From Prauserella_A sp040635515 (GTDB lineage Bacteria > Actinomycetota > Actinomycetes > Mycobacteriales > Pseudonocardiaceae): a DNA stretch of 64,000 nucleotides. The notes under the pieces are model-generated. The model was not told the origin of the DNA and ran no database searches. It worked only from the letters and a program-made list of their open reading frames with translations. The stretch lies in NCBI GenBank assembly GCA_040635515.1, contig JBEYHY010000001.1, positions 868,001-932,000 of the forward strand, read 5' to 3'. Positions 32,349 through 40,691 of the stretch are shown piece by piece. The translations under genes and the position numbers were made by a program. Each line of letters starts with the position of its first letter. Position 1 is the first letter of the stretch.

Positions 32349-33296
32349 ATGAGTGCGTCAGCGACGACAGCACCCACCCCGGCAGCCCGGGAAGCCCTGC
32401 CCTGCTCAGCCGACACGGTGGCGGTGATCGGCGCCGGCATCATGGGGCGAGGTATCGCGAGAGCCTTCGCCACCGCGGGCGCGGCGGTGACACTGGTCGA
32501 CGCCGACGAACCCGCCGCCCGCGCCGCGATCGACGTGCTGAGCACGGATCTTGCCCGAAGCGCCCGGCGCGATCCCACGCTCGACATCGACGGGATACTC
32601 GGGCGCATCCGGCCCGAAGGGACCCTGGAAGCGGTCGCCGAGGCAACGGCCGTCATCGAGTGCGTGCCGGAGGACCTCGACCTCAAGCGCGGCATCTTCC
32701 AGCGCCTCGCCGAACTCGCGCCCGGGAACGCGCTGCTGGGAACCAACACCTCCGCGCTGCCCATCACCTCGATCGCCTCGGCCATCGCCGAACCGCACCG
32801 CGTGGTCGGACTGCACTTCTTCAACCCCGTGCACAGGATGAAACTCGTCGAGGTGATCGCCGGGCTGGCCACGGATGAGGCGATCGTGACCGAAGCGCGC
32901 GCACTGTGCGAACGGGCTGGCAAGACGACGGTGCGCGTCACCGACCGCGCGGGATTCGTGACCAGCAGGGTCAACGTCCTCATCGGCAACGAGGCGTTCC
33001 ACATGCTCACCGAAGGCGTCGCCGACGCCGAGGAAATCGACATCGCGCTCACCCATGGCCTGAACCACCCGATGGGCCCCTTCGAGCTGATCGACCTCGT
33101 CGGGCTGGACACCCGGCTCTCGGTACTGCGGACACTGCACGAATCACTCGGCGACCGGTTCCGGCCCGACCCCACGCTCGTCAGCCTCGTCCAGGCGGGC
33201 AGGCTCGGCCGCAAAACCGGACACGGCGTGTACCGCTACGACGAGGACGGGACCCGGATTCCCGGCAGCGGGCTCAAGCAGGGAGGCAGGCCATGA
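32349..33296 (+). CDS. 3-hydroxyacyl-CoA dehydrogenase (3-hydroxybutyryl-CoA dehydrogenase type)
   Basis: 315 residues from ATG 32349, with GAGGAG eight bases upstream. An NAD-binding Rossmann motif (VAVIGAGIMGRGIARAFATAG) and the catalytic His in GLHFFNPVHRMKLVEV lead into the C-terminal dimerisation domain with NHPMGPFELIDLVGLD. It oxidises an L-3-hydroxyacyl-CoA to 3-ketoacyl-CoA with NAD+. It is a stand-alone (not multifunctional) enzyme, translationally coupled by ATGA to the hydratase that makes its substrate. Confidence 0.95.
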   Translation: MSASATTAPTPAAREALPCSADTVAVIGAGIMGRGIARAFATAGAAVTLVDADEPAARAAIDVLSTDLARSARRDPTLDIDGILGRIRPEGTLEAVAEATAVIECVPEDLDLKRGIFQRLAELAPGNALLGTNTSALPITSIASAIAEPHRVVGLHFFNPVHRMKLVEVIAGLATDEAIVTEARALCERAGKTTVRVTDRAGFVTSRVNVLIGNEAFHMLTEGVADAEEIDIALTHGLNHPMGPFELIDLVGLDTRLSVLRTLHESLGDRFRPDPTLVSLVQAGRLGRKTGHGVYRYDEDGTRIPGSGLKQGGRP

Positions 33297-34033
33297 TCGC
33301 CAGGCTCGACCACGACAACGGCGTCAGCACCCTCACCCTCGATCGGCCCGCCAAACGCAACGCCCTCAACGTCGAGATGTCCCAGGCGATCTGGCGCGCG
33401 CTCGACGAGGCCCGCGAGCAACCCGGCATCCTCGTCGTCCGCAGCAGCACACCGGGCACCTTCGTGGCCGGGGCCGACATCGCCGACCTTGCCCAGCGCA
33501 CCAGGGTCGAGGCGCTCAGCAGGCTCAACCAGGACCTGTTCCTGAAACTGGAGGAGTTCCCGTGGCCGAGCGTCGCCGTCGTCGACGGGCCCGCGCTCGG
33601 CGGCGGCTGCGAACTGGCACTGGCCTGCGACTTCCGAGTCGGCTCCACCCGCTCGGTGTGGGGGCTGCCCGAAGTACGCCTCGGCATCATCCCTTCGGCG
33701 GGCGGGTTGTGGCGGCTGCCGAGGCTCATCGGCTGGGCCGCCGCGACCGAGCTGATCCACACCGGCCGCAGGGTCGGCGCCGAGGAGGCACGGCAACTGG
33801 GACTGCTGCACCGGTTGTGTGAGCCGGGGGAGCTGGAGGGCACAATGGACGGTCTGCTCGGCGAGCTGCGCAAGGCGTCACTGACCGCCGTCCGGTACGC
33901 GAAGGAGGCCATGAGGGCACCACAGGATCGCAACCGGGTCGGTGACGCGGCGTTGCAGGCACTGTGCTTCGAGTCCGAGGACGCCCGGCAACGCCTCGGC
34001 GCCTTCCTCGCCCGCTCGAAGGGCACGTCCTGA
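33293..34033 (+). CDS. Enoyl-CoA hydratase/isomerase (crotonase family)
   Basis: 246 residues. Oxyanion-hole segments FVAGADIADL and GPALGGGCELALACD, and the catalytic Glu region WGLPEVRLGIIPSAGG, are intact, as in hydratases. It adds water to a trans-2-enoyl-CoA. The start overlaps the dehydrogenase stop by four bases. With the dehydrogenase, the acyl-CoA dehydrogenase at 29703 and the thiolase at 35801 it completes a beta-oxidation turn. Confidence 0.92.
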   Translation: MIARLDHDNGVSTLTLDRPAKRNALNVEMSQAIWRALDEAREQPGILVVRSSTPGTFVAGADIADLAQRTRVEALSRLNQDLFLKLEEFPWPSVAVVDGPALGGGCELALACDFRVGSTRSVWGLPEVRLGIIPSAGGLWRLPRLIGWAAATELIHTGRRVGAEEARQLGLLHRLCEPGELEGTMDGLLGELRKASLTAVRYAKEAMRAPQDRNRVGDAALQALCFESEDARQRLGAFLARSKGTS

Positions 34034-34108
34034 CCACAGCGGGACCGAGTTGACGACATACTGGTGCCGAGCGCCTTTCCTGGGCGGTCGCCGGACGAGA
34101 GGATTGCG

Positions 34109-34801
34109 ATGGCGTCGGAGACCGAGCCGTTGCGGCCACCGCAAAGCAGAACGGCCTACGTGGTCGAGCGGCTCAAGGAAGACCTGGCCAACGGGCTGAT
34201 CCAGCCTGGGGAGACGATCAAGCAGACCGTGCTGGCCAAACGATACGGGGTGAGCCCGACCCCGGTTCGTGAAGCGCTGCGCATGCTGGAATCGGACGGC
34301 GCCATCACCTATCTCCCTCACCGAGGGGCCTCGGTGAGGGAGATGGCTCCCGACGCGGCGGTGGACCTGTACCGGATGCGGGCCAGTGCCGAAGGCACCG
34401 CGACCGAGATGGCGGTCGAGCGGATGACGCCAGCGGGACTGGCGCTCATCGAGGAACAACACGTCGCGTTGAACAAGGCGAGGGAAAAGGGAGCCAGTTC
34501 GGCGAAGCTGTCACAACTGAACAGGGCACTGCACTTCACCATCTACGCGCAGAGTTCGCCGCTGGTGGTGGAGTACCTCGAACTGTTGTGGACGCGCTTC
34601 ACCCCGTCGACGACGATCTGGACCGGCGAGCATTCCGGCGACCTCAACGACGACCACGAGGCGATCATGGACGCGATCAGGGACGGCGACGCCAAACGTG
34701 CAGGCGCCCTGATGTCGGAGCACATCCTGCGGGCGTCCCGGATCAGGGCGCAGGATCCCTCGGTCCGCGCCGAGGGCACCCACACCGACATGGAAACCTG
34801 A
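34109..34801 (+). CDS. GntR-family regulator with FCD (FadR-type) ligand domain
   Basis: 230 residues from ATG 34109 (GAGAGGA upstream). The N-terminal winged helix (VERLKEDLANGLIQPGETIKQ, then VSPTPVREALRMLESDGAI) is followed by an all-helical FCD domain (LYRMRASAEGTATEMAVE; DDHEAIMDAIRDGDAKRAGALM) whose His and Asp/Glu residues suit a metal-plus-carboxylate ligand. It lies third in the rightward group, 75 bases after the hydratase, and probably regulates both divergent promoters of the island in response to a CoA pathway acid. Confidence 0.92.
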   Translation: MASETEPLRPPQSRTAYVVERLKEDLANGLIQPGETIKQTVLAKRYGVSPTPVREALRMLESDGAITYLPHRGASVREMAPDAAVDLYRMRASAEGTATEMAVERMTPAGLALIEEQHVALNKAREKGASSAKLSQLNRALHFTIYAQSSPLVVEYLELLWTRFTPSTTIWTGEHSGDLNDDHEAIMDAIRDGDAKRAGALMSEHILRASRIRAQDPSVRAEGTHTDMET

Positions 34802-34817
34802 ACCGGGACACCCGGGG

Positions 34818-35774
34818 TCAGCGGGCTGTGGCGCTGATGATCCGGCGTCCCTCCTGGGTGCCGGTCAGCGTCCACCCGTCCGCGTCCCTGCTGCCGTTGA
34901 ACGTCATCGCTCTGTCCACATAGGCTGGAGTGAGCAGACTGAAGTCGTAGTGGGTCAACGGTTTCGCGCCGTTCGCGCCGCGCGCGACGTCGAGCAGCAA
35001 CAGCGCGCTGAGCGGGCCGTGCACGACAAGGTCGGCGTGCCCCTCGACGCCCGTCGCGTAGCGGTGGTCGTAGTGGATGCGGTGCGGGTTGTAGGTCAGC
35101 GCGCTGAACCGGAAGAGCGTGACCGGGTCGGGGGTGAGTGTCGTGGTGACCTCCGGCTCCGGCATCGGAGCAGGGGTGCGTCCGGCCGTCGCGCCGGACC
35201 GGGCGGGGGCCTGCCCGTCGTAACGCAGCACGACCCTGCGCCGCTCGGTCAGCGCGGTCTTCCCGGGCGAGCCGGAGTTCTCGGAGGTGGTGTAGGCGTG
35301 CAGTTCGGTGAGTACGAGCAACCAGCCGGTGCTGCCCGCCCGGATGCGGCAGTCCTCAAGCAGACTGACCCGGGTTACCTCCTCCCCGAGGCGCAGGGGA
35401 GTGGCCAGGTCCATGGTCGCGCCTCCGAAGACCCTGCGCCGCGGCCGGTTGGCGGGCATCAGCGCGTGGCCGGCGGCGTGGCCGTCCTCGGCGAGTTCAC
35501 CGCGGGCGATCGGGTCGCGGAAGTAGACCTCCTGCCAGCCCAGGGGCAGCGGATCACCCGCTCGCTCGGCGGGTGGCTCGACGCCGAGAACCCCGGCAAG
35601 CGCCTGTGCCCGCCACGGGTCGATGACCGTGGTGGTGCTGAATACCGGTGGTGCGAAACCGGCGACCATGTCCACCAGTTCGGCCGGTGCCTCATCGGGC
35701 ACATCGAGCCGGGCGGGTGTCCATGGTTCGGGCGGGGACTGGACAACCACGTTGTTGCTGCTACATTCCTCCAT
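34818..35774 (-). CDS. MaoC/HTD2-like hot-dog hydratase (mesaconyl-C4-CoA hydratase-like)
   Basis: 318 residues with two hot-dog halves. The C-terminal half holds the hydratase-2-like motif LFRFSALTYNPHRIHYDHRYA and GHADLVVHGPLSALLLLD. The N-terminal half (VFSTTTVIDPWRA to GGATMDLATPLRLGEEV) matches the FAS1-like dehydratase type seen in mesaconyl-C4-CoA hydratase and HTD2 proteins. ATG 35774 has no ribosome site but lies 9 bases after TATAGA (leftward), so it may be leaderless; TTG 35780 is the alternative. It suggests hydration of a branched or dicarboxylic enoyl-CoA that the crotonase does not handle. Confidence 0.87.
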   Translation of the reverse strand: MEECSSNNVVVQSPPEPWTPARLDVPDEAPAELVDMVAGFAPPVFSTTTVIDPWRAQALAGVLGVEPPAERAGDPLPLGWQEVYFRDPIARGELAEDGHAAGHALMPANRPRRRVFGGATMDLATPLRLGEEVTRVSLLEDCRIRAGSTGWLLVLTELHAYTTSENSGSPGKTALTERRRVVLRYDGQAPARSGATAGRTPAPMPEPEVTTTLTPDPVTLFRFSALTYNPHRIHYDHRYATGVEGHADLVVHGPLSALLLLDVARGANGAKPLTHYDFSLLTPAYVDRAMTFNGSRDADGWTLTGTQEGRRIISATAR

Positions 35775-35781
35775 ATTCAAT

Positions 35782-35793
35782 AGTCTATAGAGG
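35782..35793. promoter_or_regulatory. Second copy of the island palindrome, AGTCTATAGAGG
   Basis: Ten of twelve bases match 32306-32317, with the symmetric core TCTATAGA at 35784-35791. It lies between the leftward hydratase start (35774) and the rightward thiolase start (35801) and overlaps the thiolase ribosome site GAGGTGAG, so a bound protein would block both promoters. Confidence 0.6.
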
Positions 35794-35800
35794 TGAGTTC

Positions 35801-37018
35801 ATGCTGGGACAAGACATCGTCGTGTGTTCTCCATTGCGCACTCCGGTCGGCCGGTTCGGCGGGGGCCTGGCTTCCACGCCGGTTGTCGATCTCGCCTCGA
35901 CCGTGCTGAGGGCCGTCATGGAACGTACCGCGCTCGACCCCGGCGCGGTCGACGATGTCATTCTCGGCCACGCCTATCCCACCTCGGAGGCACCCGCGCT
36001 GGGCCGGGTCGCCGCACTCGACGCCGGTCTGCCCTCCACCGTCGGAGGCATGCAGGTGGACCGTCGTTGCGGTTCGGGACTGCAAGCCGTCCTCCAAGCC
36101 GCGGCGCAGGTCGCCACCGGGGTGAGCTCCGTGGTGCTCGCGGGTGGCGCGGAGAACATGAGCCAGGCGCCCTTCTACAGCACGGCGATGCGGTGGGGCG
36201 CCTCCTCGCCTGGCGTGACGCTGCACGACTCGCTTGCCAGAGGAAGGGTCACCGCGGGAGGCCGCACCCAGCCGGTTCCCGGCGGGATGATCGAGACGGC
36301 CGAGAACCTGCGTAAGCAATACGGCATCACCAGGAGCAGGCAGGACGAGTACGCGCTGCTGTCCCAGCGGCGCGCGGCCGCGGCGATCGCGGAAGGGCGC
36401 TTCGCCGACGAGATCGTTCCCGTCACCACCACCGTGCGGCGTAAGGAAGTACTCGTCGACGCCGATGAACACCCGCGGCCCGATACGACACTGGAGCAGC
36501 TCGCCGCGCTGCGTCCCGTCATGGGCAAGAACGATCCCGGGGCCACCGTCACCGCGGGCAACGCCAGCGGGCAGAACGACGGTGCCGCCGCGTGCGTGGT
36601 CACCACACCGGAGCGGGCGGCCGAACTGGGACTGGAACCCATGGCGCGGATCGTCGAATGGGCCGTGGCCGGAGTTCCCGCCGCGACCATGGGCATCGGG
36701 CCCGTCGGTGCCACCGCCAAGGTGCTCGGCAAGGCCGGGCTCACCATGACCGACCTCGGGCTCATCGAACTCAACGAGGCCTTCGCCGCTCAAGTACTGG
36801 CCTGCTACGACGAATGGGGCCTCACCGAGGAGGACATCGCGGCGAGGGTCAACGTCAACGGCTCCGGAATCTCGCTCGGCCACCCCGTCGGCGCGACCGG
36901 GGTGCGCATCCTGTGCACTCTGCTCAGCGAAATGCGCAGGCGGGACGTTCGCTACGGGCTCGAAACGATGTGCATAGGAGGAGGTCAAGGGCTGGCCGCC
37001 TTGTTCGAACTGGCATGA
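35801..37018 (+). CDS. Acetyl-CoA acyltransferase (thiolase)
   Basis: 405 residues from ATG 35801 behind GAGGTGAG. The nucleophile is Cys90 in VDRRCGSGLQA; the C-terminal active site has NVNGSGISLGHPVGATG (His) and ETMCIGGGQGLA (second Cys). The length matches degradative thiolases. It cleaves a 3-ketoacyl-CoA with CoA to give acetyl-CoA (or propionyl-CoA) and a shortened acyl-CoA. Coupled by ATGA to the transporter gene that follows. Confidence 0.94.
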   Translation: MLGQDIVVCSPLRTPVGRFGGGLASTPVVDLASTVLRAVMERTALDPGAVDDVILGHAYPTSEAPALGRVAALDAGLPSTVGGMQVDRRCGSGLQAVLQAAAQVATGVSSVVLAGGAENMSQAPFYSTAMRWGASSPGVTLHDSLARGRVTAGGRTQPVPGGMIETAENLRKQYGITRSRQDEYALLSQRRAAAAIAEGRFADEIVPVTTTVRRKEVLVDADEHPRPDTTLEQLAALRPVMGKNDPGATVTAGNASGQNDGAAACVVTTPERAAELGLEPMARIVEWAVAGVPAATMGIGPVGATAKVLGKAGLTMTDLGLIELNEAFAAQVLACYDEWGLTEEDIAARVNVNGSGISLGHPVGATGVRILCTLLSEMRRRDVRYGLETMCIGGGQGLAALFELA

Positions 37019-38187
37019 GGTCGTGGTACCCGCACCTCTGCCTCGTCACGGCACTGTCCCAGGCGGCCTACAACGCCGCGAGGATGCTGGTCTCCTACCG
37101 GGCGCTCGCGCTCGGCGGGGACGGTATCGCGCTCGGCGTGATCACCGCGTTGTTCGCGCTGCTCCCGCTCGTCATCGCGGTCCATGTCGGAAGGGCCGTC
37201 GACAATGGACGGCCGGCGGGCGTCCTGCGCTCCGGCATCCTGCTGACAGTACTGGCGCTGCTGGTCATCACCGCGAGCGACAACCTGCTCGTACTCGGCA
37301 TCGGCAACGTGCTGCTGGGTTTCGGGCAGATCCTTGTCACCGTGTCCTCACAGGGATTCGTCCCTCTACTGTCCACACCGGACCAGCTTGACCGCAGGTT
37401 CGCGGGCTGGACGCTGGCCGTGTCGATCGGGCAGACGGCCGGACTGCCCATCGCGGGCGTTGTCTCGTCGGCCAGCAGCGGCGATGCCGGGGTGGTCACC
37501 ACTCCCGCGCTGCTCGCGCTCGCCGGACTCGTCGTGCTCGCGATGCCCTCGGCCATGCTGCTTCCCGTGACGCGGCGGCTGCCGGGTGCCGTGCCCGCCG
37601 AGGGCAAGGGGCAGTCGGTGGTGACGATGCTGGGCATCCCCGGGATGCGGCCCGCCGTCTTCAGCAGCCTCGTCGTGCTGACCTCGATGGACGTGTTGTC
37701 CGCCTTCCTGCCCGTTCTCGGTGAGGAGTTCGGGTTCGGTGTGCTGCTGGTGACCGCACTACTGACCCTGCGCACCGGATCGTCGATCGTGTCGAGGGCA
37801 TTTCTGCCCATGCTGCTGCGGGTGGTTCCGCGACGCTGGCTGCTGCTGTCGGCCACGTTGTGCTCGGCGCTGCCGATGGCCGCGATCCCGCTCGCGAGCA
37901 ACCCCGTTTTCATGGGTGTGCTGCTGGCCGTCGTGGGTTTCTTCTGGGGCATCGGCCAGCCGCTCACCATGACCTGGGTGGTGAACCTCGTGTCGGTGCG
38001 CAGCAGAGCCTCGGCGTTGTCGTTGCGGCTGACCGGAAACCGGCTCGGTCAGGTCCTCGTCCCCCTCGGCGCGGGAGCCATCGCGGGCATCACCGGGGTG
38101 GGCTCGGTGTTCGTGGTCACCGGAGCACTGCTGTGGACATCGAGCGGGTTCACCTGGCGGGCGGTCCGCCGCAGGCGAGCGAGCTGA
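37015..38187 (+). CDS. MFS transporter of the catabolic island
   Basis: 390 residues with about 12 membrane segments, e.g. VLVITASDNLLVLGIGNVLLG and AVVGFFWGIGQPLTMTWVVN. It has the MFS loop GRAVDNGRPAGVLRSG after helix 2. The subfamily is not recognised. Its overlap with thiolase suggests it moves the pathway substrate or exports an intermediate, in addition to the ABC importer of the divergent operon. Confidence 0.85.
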   Translation: MRSWYPHLCLVTALSQAAYNAARMLVSYRALALGGDGIALGVITALFALLPLVIAVHVGRAVDNGRPAGVLRSGILLTVLALLVITASDNLLVLGIGNVLLGFGQILVTVSSQGFVPLLSTPDQLDRRFAGWTLAVSIGQTAGLPIAGVVSSASSGDAGVVTTPALLALAGLVVLAMPSAMLLPVTRRLPGAVPAEGKGQSVVTMLGIPGMRPAVFSSLVVLTSMDVLSAFLPVLGEEFGFGVLLVTALLTLRTGSSIVSRAFLPMLLRVVPRRWLLLSATLCSALPMAAIPLASNPVFMGVLLAVVGFFWGIGQPLTMTWVVNLVSVRSRASALSLRLTGNRLGQVLVPLGAGAIAGITGVGSVFVVTGALLWTSSGFTWRAVRRRRAS

Positions 38188-38224
38188 CCGGCACCGGCGA
38201 GCCAGGAACGGTAGCCTGACCGGC

Positions 38225-38929
38225 ATGACCGACTCCGGGGTCCAGCCCATGATGGGACCCGGCGACGTCGCCCGCATCCGCCGGTGGCACGAGGAGGCCT
38301 ACCGGGCCCGCAAGAACACGCCCGCCACGCCGCGGACCTACCACTACCTAGGGCTCACCCTGGTCGTGCCACCCGAGGTCATGCCGATCACCCCGGTGTC
38401 GCATCTGCTCGGTGAGCGCGTCGCCGAGCGGGCCGGTGCGGGCGAGCGGGTACTGGACATGGGAACGGGCTGCGGGGTCAACGCGATACTGGCCGCGCGG
38501 GCGGGCGCGGAGGTGGTCGCCGTCGACACCAACCCGCACGCGGTGCGGGCGGCCGCGGCCAACGCGGAGCGCAACGGGGTCGCCGAGCGGGTCGACGTAC
38601 GCCGAGGCGATGTGTTCAGCGCGGTCGAGGGCACCTTCGATCTGATGATCTTCGATCCGCCGTTTCGCTGGTTCGCGCCACGGGACCTGGTGGAAACCGC
38701 GACGACCGACGAGAACTACCGGGCGATGACGGAGTTTTTCGCCGGCGCCCGTGCGCGGCTGACCGCGAGGGGAAGGCTGCTGATCTTCTTCGGTACCTCG
38801 GGCGACATCGGCTACCTTCGGGCGCTCGCCGACGAGCATGGTTTCACGGTGGAGACCGTCGCGACGGCGACCGCGACAAGGGACGAGGTCACGGTCGGCT
38901 ACCACACGTTCCTGATGACCCCACCCTGA
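38225..38929 (+). CDS. Class I SAM-dependent methyltransferase, HemK/PrmC-like fold
   Basis: 234 residues. SAM motif I is VLDMGTGCGVNAILAARAG. VVAVDTNPHAV follows, and the catalytic-loop motif FDPPFRW takes the place of the NPPY of N-methyltransferases acting on glutamine, adenine or rRNA guanine. The protein carries no extra target domain, and the conserved GLTLVVPPEVMPITPVS precedes motif I as in small PrmC/RsmC-like enzymes. The target is unknown. Convergent with the cupin at the end of the nar operon. Confidence 0.85.
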   Translation: MTDSGVQPMMGPGDVARIRRWHEEAYRARKNTPATPRTYHYLGLTLVVPPEVMPITPVSHLLGERVAERAGAGERVLDMGTGCGVNAILAARAGAEVVAVDTNPHAVRAAAANAERNGVAERVDVRRGDVFSAVEGTFDLMIFDPPFRWFAPRDLVETATTDENYRAMTEFFAGARARLTARGRLLIFFGTSGDIGYLRALADEHGFTVETVATATATRDEVTVGYHTFLMTPP

Positions 38930-38995
38930 AAGTCCTCAATGGACCGGCGAGGCCTGTTCCGCCACGCCGGATTGCCATCGCGGGGAGGCCGCCGT

Positions 38996-39331
38996 TCAGC
39001 GCAACGCCACCGTCAGCAGCACTGCCGAGTCGGTCGTCGCGCGAAGACCGTGCCGTTCAGGGGGAATCGGCACGAGGTCGTCGGCGGTGAGCCGCCATTC
39101 CCGCTGCGCCGTGTGCAGCTTGACCCTGCCGACGATGACGTGCAGGGTCGCCGCGGGCGGTGCCTCGTGCTCGGAGAGTTCGGCACCCTCGGCCATGGCG
39201 ATGACGGTCGCCCGTTGCGAGGTTCCCGACACGATGGTGCGCGCCGCGCGGGAGGAGTGGTGCTCGCGGGCCTCCTCCAGCAATTCGGCGGCCAGCGCGT
39301 TGATGGAGATCACGTCGTTGCGTTTGCTCAT
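38996..39331 (-). CDS. Small cupin protein at the end of the nar operon
   Basis: 111 residues with a single cupin barrel (ATLHVIVGRVKLHTAQREWRL, then DLVPIPPERHGLRATTDSAV). Its usual metal residues are partly present: Glu and His in LSEHEAPP, then His in PPERHGL. The start overlaps the narI stop by four bases, so it is cotranslated with the nitrate reductase. A role in sensing or protecting the enzyme is possible, but not known from the family. Confidence 0.8.
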   Translation of the reverse strand: MSKRNDVISINALAAELLEEAREHHSSRAARTIVSGTSQRATVIAMAEGAELSEHEAPPAATLHVIVGRVKLHTAQREWRLTADDLVPIPPERHGLRATTDSAVLLTVALR

Positions 39332-40056
39332 CGGACTGCCTCCCAGCCTCTGCGCGGACTACGGCTGCCCAGCGTCTCGTCGCGACTACGGTAGACGATG
39401 TAGGGCCTCGTCAGATATCCGACAGGCATCGAGAACACGTGTACGAGCCTGCTGAACGGCCAGAAACCGAACAGCAGGAACGCCGACAGCGCGTGGAGCT
39501 GGAAGCCCAGCGAGGCACTGGCCATGAGTTCCGGCTGTGGCTGGAGGTAGAAGATCGACCTGAACCACGGCGATACCGTCTCGCGATAGTCGTGCGGATC
39601 TCCGGTGAGGTTGCCCAGCACGGTCGTTCCCAGGCCGAGCAGCAGCGTGCCGACGAGCAGCACGTACATGAGTTTGTCGTTGCGGGTGGTCGCCGAGAAC
39701 ACGGGGCCGACGCTGCGTCTGCGGTAGATGAGGATGGCGGCGCCACCCAGGGTGAGCACACCCGCGACCGTGCCCAGCACGACGGCGATGACATGGTATG
39801 CGGTGTCGGAAAGCCCGATCGCCTCCGTCCACGTTTTGGGGATCAGCAGGCCCATGACGTGGCCGAGGATGACGAACAGGATTCCGAAGTGGAACATCGG
39901 GCTGCCCCACCGCAGCAGCCTGCGTTCGTACAGTTGCGACGAGCGCGTCGTCCAGCCGAACTTGTCGTAGCGGTAACGCCAGATGTGGCCGACGACGAAC
40001 ACCGCGATCGCCACATAGGGCAGCACGCCCCACAGCACGAGGTCGGTGGCGCTCAT
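39328..40056 (-). CDS. narI: Respiratory nitrate reductase gamma subunit (cytochrome b)
   Basis: 242 residues with about five membrane helices. Candidate haem-ligand histidines are His56 and His66 (SPMFHFGILFVILGHVMG) and two near the C-terminus (GFQLHALSAFLL and SRLVHVF), as needed for the two b haems. It anchors NarGH and passes electrons from menaquinol. Its ATG overlaps the narJ stop (ATGA), and its own stop overlaps the cupin start. Confidence 0.95.
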   Translation of the reverse strand: MSATDLVLWGVLPYVAIAVFVVGHIWRYRYDKFGWTTRSSQLYERRLLRWGSPMFHFGILFVILGHVMGLLIPKTWTEAIGLSDTAYHVIAVVLGTVAGVLTLGGAAILIYRRRSVGPVFSATTRNDKLMYVLLVGTLLLGLGTTVLGNLTGDPHDYRETVSPWFRSIFYLQPQPELMASASLGFQLHALSAFLLFGFWPFSRLVHVFSMPVGYLTRPYIVYRSRDETLGSRSPRRGWEAVR

Positions 40057-40691
40057 CGGCGGGCTCCCTCGGCAGGCATGTATTCGGGGGGCGCGAACGG
40101 GGCCAGACCGACCTCCTCCTCGGGGGGACCCGCTTCGGCGAGCGCGAGCATCGCCTTGCGGTCCCGCCTTCCCGGTGGTGGCAGCGTCGCCGACACCGAG
40201 TCGAGCACGCGCGCCCATGGAGAGGAATGCTCCCGCAGGCCATTCCGCATCAGTTCGAGCCCAGCCCTGTGCTCGCACAGCAGCCGCATGCCGGTTTCGC
40301 TGTTGCCGCTCGCCGCGAACTCCAGCACCACCGCGATGTGGTCGGGTAGTTCGCTGTCGTCGAGCCGCATTCCCGCCGACTGGTAGGCGTGCTTGAAACG
40401 CAGCAACGCCATGCCGCGCTTGCGGGTGTCACCGTAGGCGAAGTAGGTCAGGTACGGGCTGAACCGCTTGCGATGGTCGAAGGTCGCCACGTAATCGGCG
40501 GCCACCGCGGCGGGCGGGGTCGTCGAGAGGTAGGTGACAAACGCGATGAGTCCCTCGCCGTAGGCCTCCGGGAGGTGTTCGGCGATCGAGCGCACCAGCG
40601 CGGCGTTGTCGATCACTCGCTCGTCCGGGTAACTCAGCAACAGCGACTGTGCCTGCCAGGCGACGGGCCGGTCGTGGTCTTGTTCGGTCAT
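40053..40691 (-). CDS. narJ: Nitrate reductase molybdenum cofactor assembly chaperone
   Basis: 212 residues of the NarJ/TorD chaperone family: LLLSYPDERVIDNAALVRSI, YVATFDHRKRFSPYLTYFAYGDTRKRG, and DHIAVVLEFAA. It is soluble and needed for cofactor insertion into NarG, not part of the final complex. The start shares one base with the narH stop (TGATG). The C-terminus is long and acidic/Pro-rich. Confidence 0.94.
   Translation of the reverse strand: MTEQDHDRPVAWQAQSLLLSYPDERVIDNAALVRSIAEHLPEAYGEGLIAFVTYLSTTPPAAVAADYVATFDHRKRFSPYLTYFAYGDTRKRGMALLRFKHAYQSAGMRLDDSELPDHIAVVLEFAASGNSETGMRLLCEHRAGLELMRNGLREHSSPWARVLDSVSATLPPPGRRDRKAMLALAEAGPPEEEVGLAPFAPPEYMPAEGARR

Noticed and set aside
34803..34815. 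CCGGG-ACA-CCCGG stem between the GntR gene and the convergent hydratase
   Set aside because: Only five base pairs in GC-rich DNA; too weak to call a terminator.
35743..35755. Inverted repeat ACAAC-CAC-GTTGT near the hydratase start
   Set aside because: It lies within the coding region (about codons 7-11), and the opposite gene does not use it; the shared TCTATAGA motif fits better.
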